Made by a program: the position numbers and the translations under genes. From Spirochaetaceae bacterium (GTDB taxonomy: Bacteria > Spirochaetota > Spirochaetia > DSM-27196 > SKKC01), in the NCBI GenBank assembly GCA_003554375.1, contig PWGF01000552.1:1-9344 (forward strand): a DNA stretch of 9,344 nt, written 5' to 3'. Positions 6,804 through 9,344 of this stretch are shown here, one piece after another; the first letter of the stretch is position 1, and every line of letters starts with the position of its first letter. A model generated the notes under the pieces. That model was given only the letters and a program-made list of their open reading frames with translations. It ran no database searches and was not told the DNA's origin.

Positions 6804-7718
6804 TCAGCTCCGGGCTTCACCAACGCGCTCGGCAAAAGCGGTTTGGAGGCGCGTCGCAATCGGACCCGCTTCTCCGGTGCCGACCTGTCGGCGATCCAGT
6901 AGGGTAATCGCCCCCACTTCCGTCGAGGTTCCGAAGACAAGAATTTCATCGGCTTCATCCAGCTCCCACCGTTGCATGGGGCGCTCTTCGAGCGGTATGC
7001 CGAGCTCGTCACAGAGTGAGAGCGCGACACTCCGGGTGATGCCCGATAGGATCCGTCTGCCTTCCGGATGGGTTGTAACTGTCCCCCGGAAAACCGCCGC
7101 GATATTGGATGAGGCTCCCTCTGTGACGGTGCCGTCGGGACGTACCAGAACGGCCTCGTCTACCCCCGCCTCCGCCGCTTTCTGGCGCGCAAGCACGTTG
7201 GGAAGGAGAGCGATCGACTTGATATGGCAGTTCTCCCACCGCTCGTCCTGGACCGTAACGGCGGCGTTGAGCTGCGGCTCCGGATGGGGGCCCCGTTCAG
7301 TTCGAGTGACGTCCATATAGAGGGTAGGCGGTATCGCCGCCGGGGGAAAGGCATGCGTCCGCGGAAAAACTCCACGGGTCAGCTGAATGTACACAAGGCA
7401 ATCCGAAGAGGCGAACCCTGCCCGGTTCAACAGTTCGCTTACCGCAGCGCCTATCTCATCGCGGGAGACGGGTGAAAGGCGAATGGCCTTGGCGCTCCGC
7501 TCGAAGCGCGCAAGATGAGCGTCAAAAGCGAAAGGCACCCCCTGGTAAACCCGGATGACCTCGTAGACGCCGTCCGCAAGTTGAAAGCCGCGATCGTGCG
7601 GTGAGATCACTACTTCGCGCGGACGCATGAAAGCGCCGTTGTAATAGCTGAGAACCGGGCCGGATTCCTCGAATGCGTCCATGGCCGACAGTGTAACGCG
7701 GTAGCGAACTTGCGTCAT
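6804..7718 (-). CDS. dat: D-amino acid transaminase (class IV aminotransferase)
   Basis: This PLP enzyme of the branched-chain/D-amino acid aminotransferase fold probably interconverts D-alanine and D-glutamate for peptidoglycan precursors. Numbered from the Met at 7718: DRGFQLADGVYEVIR (about 42-56), QLTRGVFPRTHAFP (112-125), the PLP lysine in NCHIKSIALLPN (K167), EGASSNIAAV with the cofactor-binding Glu (E200), and GTSTEVGAI (263-271). The R-T-H triplet (120-122) matches the R-x-H substrate-carboxylate trap of Bacillus D-amino acid aminotransferase. This favours the D-enzyme over branched-chain aminotransferase or aminodeoxychorismate lyase. The frame is open to 7841, but that leader is low-complexity. 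I chose 7718 for its weak GAG Shine-Dalgarno; Met at 7682 (292 residues) fits the family length of about 283-290 equally well. Confidence 0.9.
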   Translation of the reverse strand: MTQVRYRVTLSAMDAFEESGPVLSYYNGAFMRPREVVISPHDRGFQLADGVYEVIRVYQGVPFAFDAHLARFERSAKAIRLSPVSRDEIGAAVSELLNRAGFASSDCLVYIQLTRGVFPRTHAFPPAAIPPTLYMDVTRTERGPHPEPQLNAAVTVQDERWENCHIKSIALLPNVLARQKAAEAGVDEAVLVRPDGTVTEGASSNIAAVFRGTVTTHPEGRRILSGITRSVALSLCDELGIPLEERPMQRWELDEADEILVFGTSTEVGAITLLDRRQVGTGEAGPIATRLQTAFAERVGEARS

Positions 7719-7875
7719 CTCATCTCGGCTTGGTACCGCGGACGTACGAGCAGGCTCGAACCGCCGCGCGTAGCTGCTTGATGCACTCTCCTGCTTCCGC
7801 CGACGCGTGGGACTGCCTTTACGCGGTATGCCTTGGCACACTACTCTGTGACAGCCGTACAGGAGGCCGTGCCGA
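7719..7875. other. Divergent intergenic region
   Basis: About 157 bp separates the minus-strand transaminase from the plus-strand membrane gene, so promoters for both should lie here. TTGGCA at 7833-7838 could be a plus-strand -35, but no good -10 follows at the right distance. A GGTTCGAGCC string on the minus strand (near 7750) resembles a tRNA T-arm, but no cloverleaf can be built around it. AGGAGG at 7861-7866 is the ribosome-binding site of the plus-strand gene. Confidence 0.4.
7861..7866 (+). promoter_or_regulatory. Shine-Dalgarno for the 7876 membrane gene
   Basis: A perfect AGGAGG lies 9 nt before the ATG at 7876. It fixes the start and argues that this gene of unknown function is real. 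Confidence 0.85.
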
Positions 7876-8952
7876 ATGAAGCCGTCATTTGTTGCTTTTT
7901 TGGGACGAGTTGTCGTCTCTCACACGCTGGTTTACGTTGCGGTTGCAGTCGTACTGAGCCTGGTGCCGGGTTATCGCGAGCTGACCGTGACCCAAGAGCT
8001 CGCACAGTTACTCCGCCCGGAGGACTCTCCGTGGCACTACGCTGCACCGTTTCTGCAGCCGGTTCGAGGTCTCGTATTGGCATTCGTCTTCTGGCCGGTC
8101 TGGGGCGGATTCGTCACCGCTCGGATGGGATGGCTAAAGCTCGCACTGGTATTAATCGGGGTAGGCGTTCTAGGTGGTCCTCTCGTAGGTGCGGGATCGT
8201 TCGAGGGCGTCTTGCGAACAGGTGCCTCGGGCCGGACACACCTTGCGGCGGTTCCGGAGGCGCTTGCCTACGCGGTTCTCTTCTCGACGCTTCTAGTCAC
8301 TTGGGACCGCTCGGCCCGGCGCAAGCTACAGCGAGCTACCGAAGAAGGAAAGGAAAACGAAATGCGAGCCGGTTCGCGTATTCGGGTTCGAGCGGCAACA
8401 ATTGCGCTGCTCGGATATCTCGGAATCGCTGTCGGAGGATACGCGGTGGTGTGGCTGTGGGCAGATCTCGGTTTCGCGCATCTCACCGCTGACCCGTACG
8501 CGCAGCTCTATGCCGTGGGGATGGCACTGATCAACTATGGCCTGGCTTACCTTCTGGGCTCCCGGCTTTTTGTGCACGACCAGACGCCGTTTGGCCTCCT
8601 GTCAAAAGAGTCGCTCGGCATCCTGTTGTTGCTGACGATCGCGAACCTTGCGGCCGCCGCCGGTTACTATGCTGCGCCCCATGCAACGGTCTCCGTGGGT
8701 GCTGGGATTGTGGCCCAAATTGTGCCGGTTGTGCTCATGTGGGCGGCGGCAATGACGCTGCTGCCTGGCGTTCGTTTGGTTGTCGCCGACGATGCGACTT
8801 CGGAGGCCGACGAGCAAAGCGGCGGCGTACTCGCGGGCGAGGCGCCGGCGGCGAGCGATGCGCAGTCAGAGCTTGTCGAGGCGAGCGATCCCAACGCACG
8901 GATCGGCATGAGCAGCGAAGAAGAAACCGACGGTTCCGGCCCTGCCGATTGA
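7876..8952 (+). CDS. Two-part multi-pass membrane protein of unknown function with acidic tail
   Basis: I do not recognise this protein beyond it being integral to the membrane. The 358 residues show about eight hydrophobic segments in two groups of four: about 9-30, 65-82, 87-105 and 128-145, then 173-196, 211-230, 246-266 and 272-298. The groups are joined by a charged linker (about 144-172) rich in Arg, Lys and Glu. Conserved-looking features of the first half are RPEDSPWHYAAPFLQPVRG (47-65) and the glycine-rich GVGVLGGPLVGAG (95-107). Residues 303-358 form an acidic Ser/Ala/Glu/Asp tail, likely disordered. AGGAGG at 9-nt spacing sets the start. An in-frame Met163 in the linker has its own Shine-Dalgarno-like purine run, so the gene may be a fusion of two ORFs or make a second shorter product. 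It is divergent from dat. Confidence 0.85.
   Translation: MKPSFVAFLGRVVVSHTLVYVAVAVVLSLVPGYRELTVTQELAQLLRPEDSPWHYAAPFLQPVRGLVLAFVFWPVWGGFVTARMGWLKLALVLIGVGVLGGPLVGAGSFEGVLRTGASGRTHLAAVPEALAYAVLFSTLLVTWDRSARRKLQRATEEGKENEMRAGSRIRVRAATIALLGYLGIAVGGYAVVWLWADLGFAHLTADPYAQLYAVGMALINYGLAYLLGSRLFVHDQTPFGLLSKESLGILLLLTIANLAAAAGYYAAPHATVSVGAGIVAQIVPVVLMWAAAMTLLPGVRLVVADDATSEADEQSGGVLAGEAPAASDAQSELVEASDPNARIGMSSEEETDGSGPAD
8345..8364 (+). promoter_or_regulatory. Possible internal translation start in the membrane gene
   Basis: AAGGAAAGGA (8345-8354) lies 7 nt before an in-frame ATG (8362-8364, Met163). The site falls exactly in the hydrophilic linker between the two four-helix halves. It would yield a C-terminal half-protein of 196 residues. 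A purine run encoding Glu/Lys codons can also look like this by chance. Confidence 0.3.
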
Positions 8953-9097
8953 TTCCGCTCGTCGAGCCCGAGGCCCGGCTCATCTGCAGGGCTGGGTTTC
9001 CGGTTCTGGCCGCCGGCTCCGGGAGAGGGGGCACCCTGCCGCTTTCCCCGGCAGAAGTCTCTTGGTCGACGGCTGCTCCGCACGGCCCGCTAACGGC
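8953..9097. other. Convergent intergenic region with a hairpin
   Basis: This 145-bp gap lies between two converging genes. It contains a 6-bp inverted repeat, CTGCCG/CGGCAG with a 7-nt loop (9036-9054). No T tract follows on either strand, so it is at best a weak bidirectional terminator. No gene is supported. Confidence 0.4.
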
Positions 9098-9344
9098 TCA
9101 AACGTTGTTCGTCGGTAGATGCTTGAGGAGCATCTGGCGAAGTGAGTCGGAACGAAGCGGCTTGCCCAAGAAGTCGTTCATGCCCGCGGCCGTGCAACGT
9201 TCTTGCTCCTCGGCTCCTACGCCCGCGCTCAACGCGACGATGGGAACACGCTTGCCTTCATCGTGCCTCAGCGAGCGTATCTGTCTGGTCGCTTCGAGTC
9301 CGTCCATCTTGGGCATCTGAACGTCCATCAGTATCAGGTCCACC
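9098..9344 (-). CDS. Receiver domain, C-terminal end of a response regulator or hybrid histidine kinase (partial)
   Basis: This is the C-terminal portion of a two-component phosphoreceiver domain; the 5' end lies beyond the window. The visible 81-82 residues begin with DLILMDVQMPKMDGLEATRQ, in which the Asp of LMD is the phosphoacceptor. They continue with VPIVALSAG (conserved Ser/Thr position) and ERCTAAGMNDFLGKPL (the conserved Lys). The first acidic pocket residues are off the edge. This flavour of receiver (MDVQMPxMDGLEAT, AAGMNDFLGKP) is typical of C-terminal receivers in hybrid sensor kinases, but a stand-alone regulator is not excluded. It ends about 20 residues after the Lys, so no Hpt or DNA-binding domain follows. 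The gene converges on the membrane gene. Confidence 0.9.
   Translation of the reverse strand, partial: VDLILMDVQMPKMDGLEATRQIRSLRHDEGKRVPIVALSAGVGAEEQERCTAAGMNDFLGKPLRSDSLRQMLLKHLPTNNV

Noticed and set aside
6721..7320. Plus-strand open frame of 199 codons opposite the transaminase
   Set aside because: The minus strand encodes a full aminotransferase with all catalytic residues; the plus frame is Ser/Arg/Pro-rich shadow.
7740..7800. tRNA-like T-arm (GGTTCGAGCC) on the minus strand
   Set aside because: No acceptor, D or anticodon stems can be paired around it at tRNA distances.
1..9344. CRISPR arrays, insertion sequences, prophage or toxin-antitoxin genes
   Set aside because: No regularly spaced repeats, transposase, integrase or paired small ORFs are seen. 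fxsA is linked to phage exclusion only by the E. coli overexpression phenotype, not by context here.

Overview
The window is a GC-rich bacterial chromosomal segment dominated by housekeeping metabolism. I see no phage, insertion sequence, CRISPR array, tRNA or rRNA. The glycine decarboxylase P-protein is split into two subunits (GcvPA and GcvPB). This arrangement is found in Firmicutes, Thermotogae, Thermus, spirochaetes and several other phyla, but not in E. coli-type proteobacteria. Together with an FxsA homologue, a D-amino acid transaminase and a probable hybrid-kinase receiver domain, it suggests a free-living, peptidoglycan-containing bacterium with high GC. I cannot name the phylum from the sequence alone.

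Layout. Positions 1-170 are a leader with no supportable gene. At 171-3542 lies a tightly packed + strand glycine-cleavage operon: gcvH, then gcvPA after a 1-nt gap, then gcvPB through an ATGA overlap. gcvT is not in the window and may lie upstream. After a 121-bp gap comes metK (3664-4824, SAM synthetase). Just past its stop is a very stable hairpin of about 15 bp. At 4980-5849 there is a multi-pass membrane protein of unknown function. A 273-bp non-coding stretch with several hairpins and a cluster of CTAG tetranucleotides precedes fxsA (6123-6608). fxsA converges on a minus-strand D-amino acid transaminase gene (stop at 6804). Divergent from that gene is a second unknown membrane protein (7876-8952), built from two hydrophobic halves and an acidic tail. 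The right edge holds the C-terminal end of a minus-strand receiver domain (9098-9344, cut by the window).

How the genes fit together. GcvH and GcvPA/PB decarboxylate glycine and, with GcvT and Lpd, feed one-carbon units into tetrahydrofolate. MetK converts methionine to S-adenosylmethionine, the main methyl donor. The gcv-metK neighbourhood therefore makes sense as one-carbon metabolism. The remaining genes are not obviously linked to it.

I did not find a convincing new biological system. The points most worth a second look are: an insertion of about 28 residues plus an N-terminal extension in GcvPB; the large hairpin after metK; the structured CTAG-rich gap before fxsA; and the two-half membrane protein with an internal ribosome-binding-site-like start.
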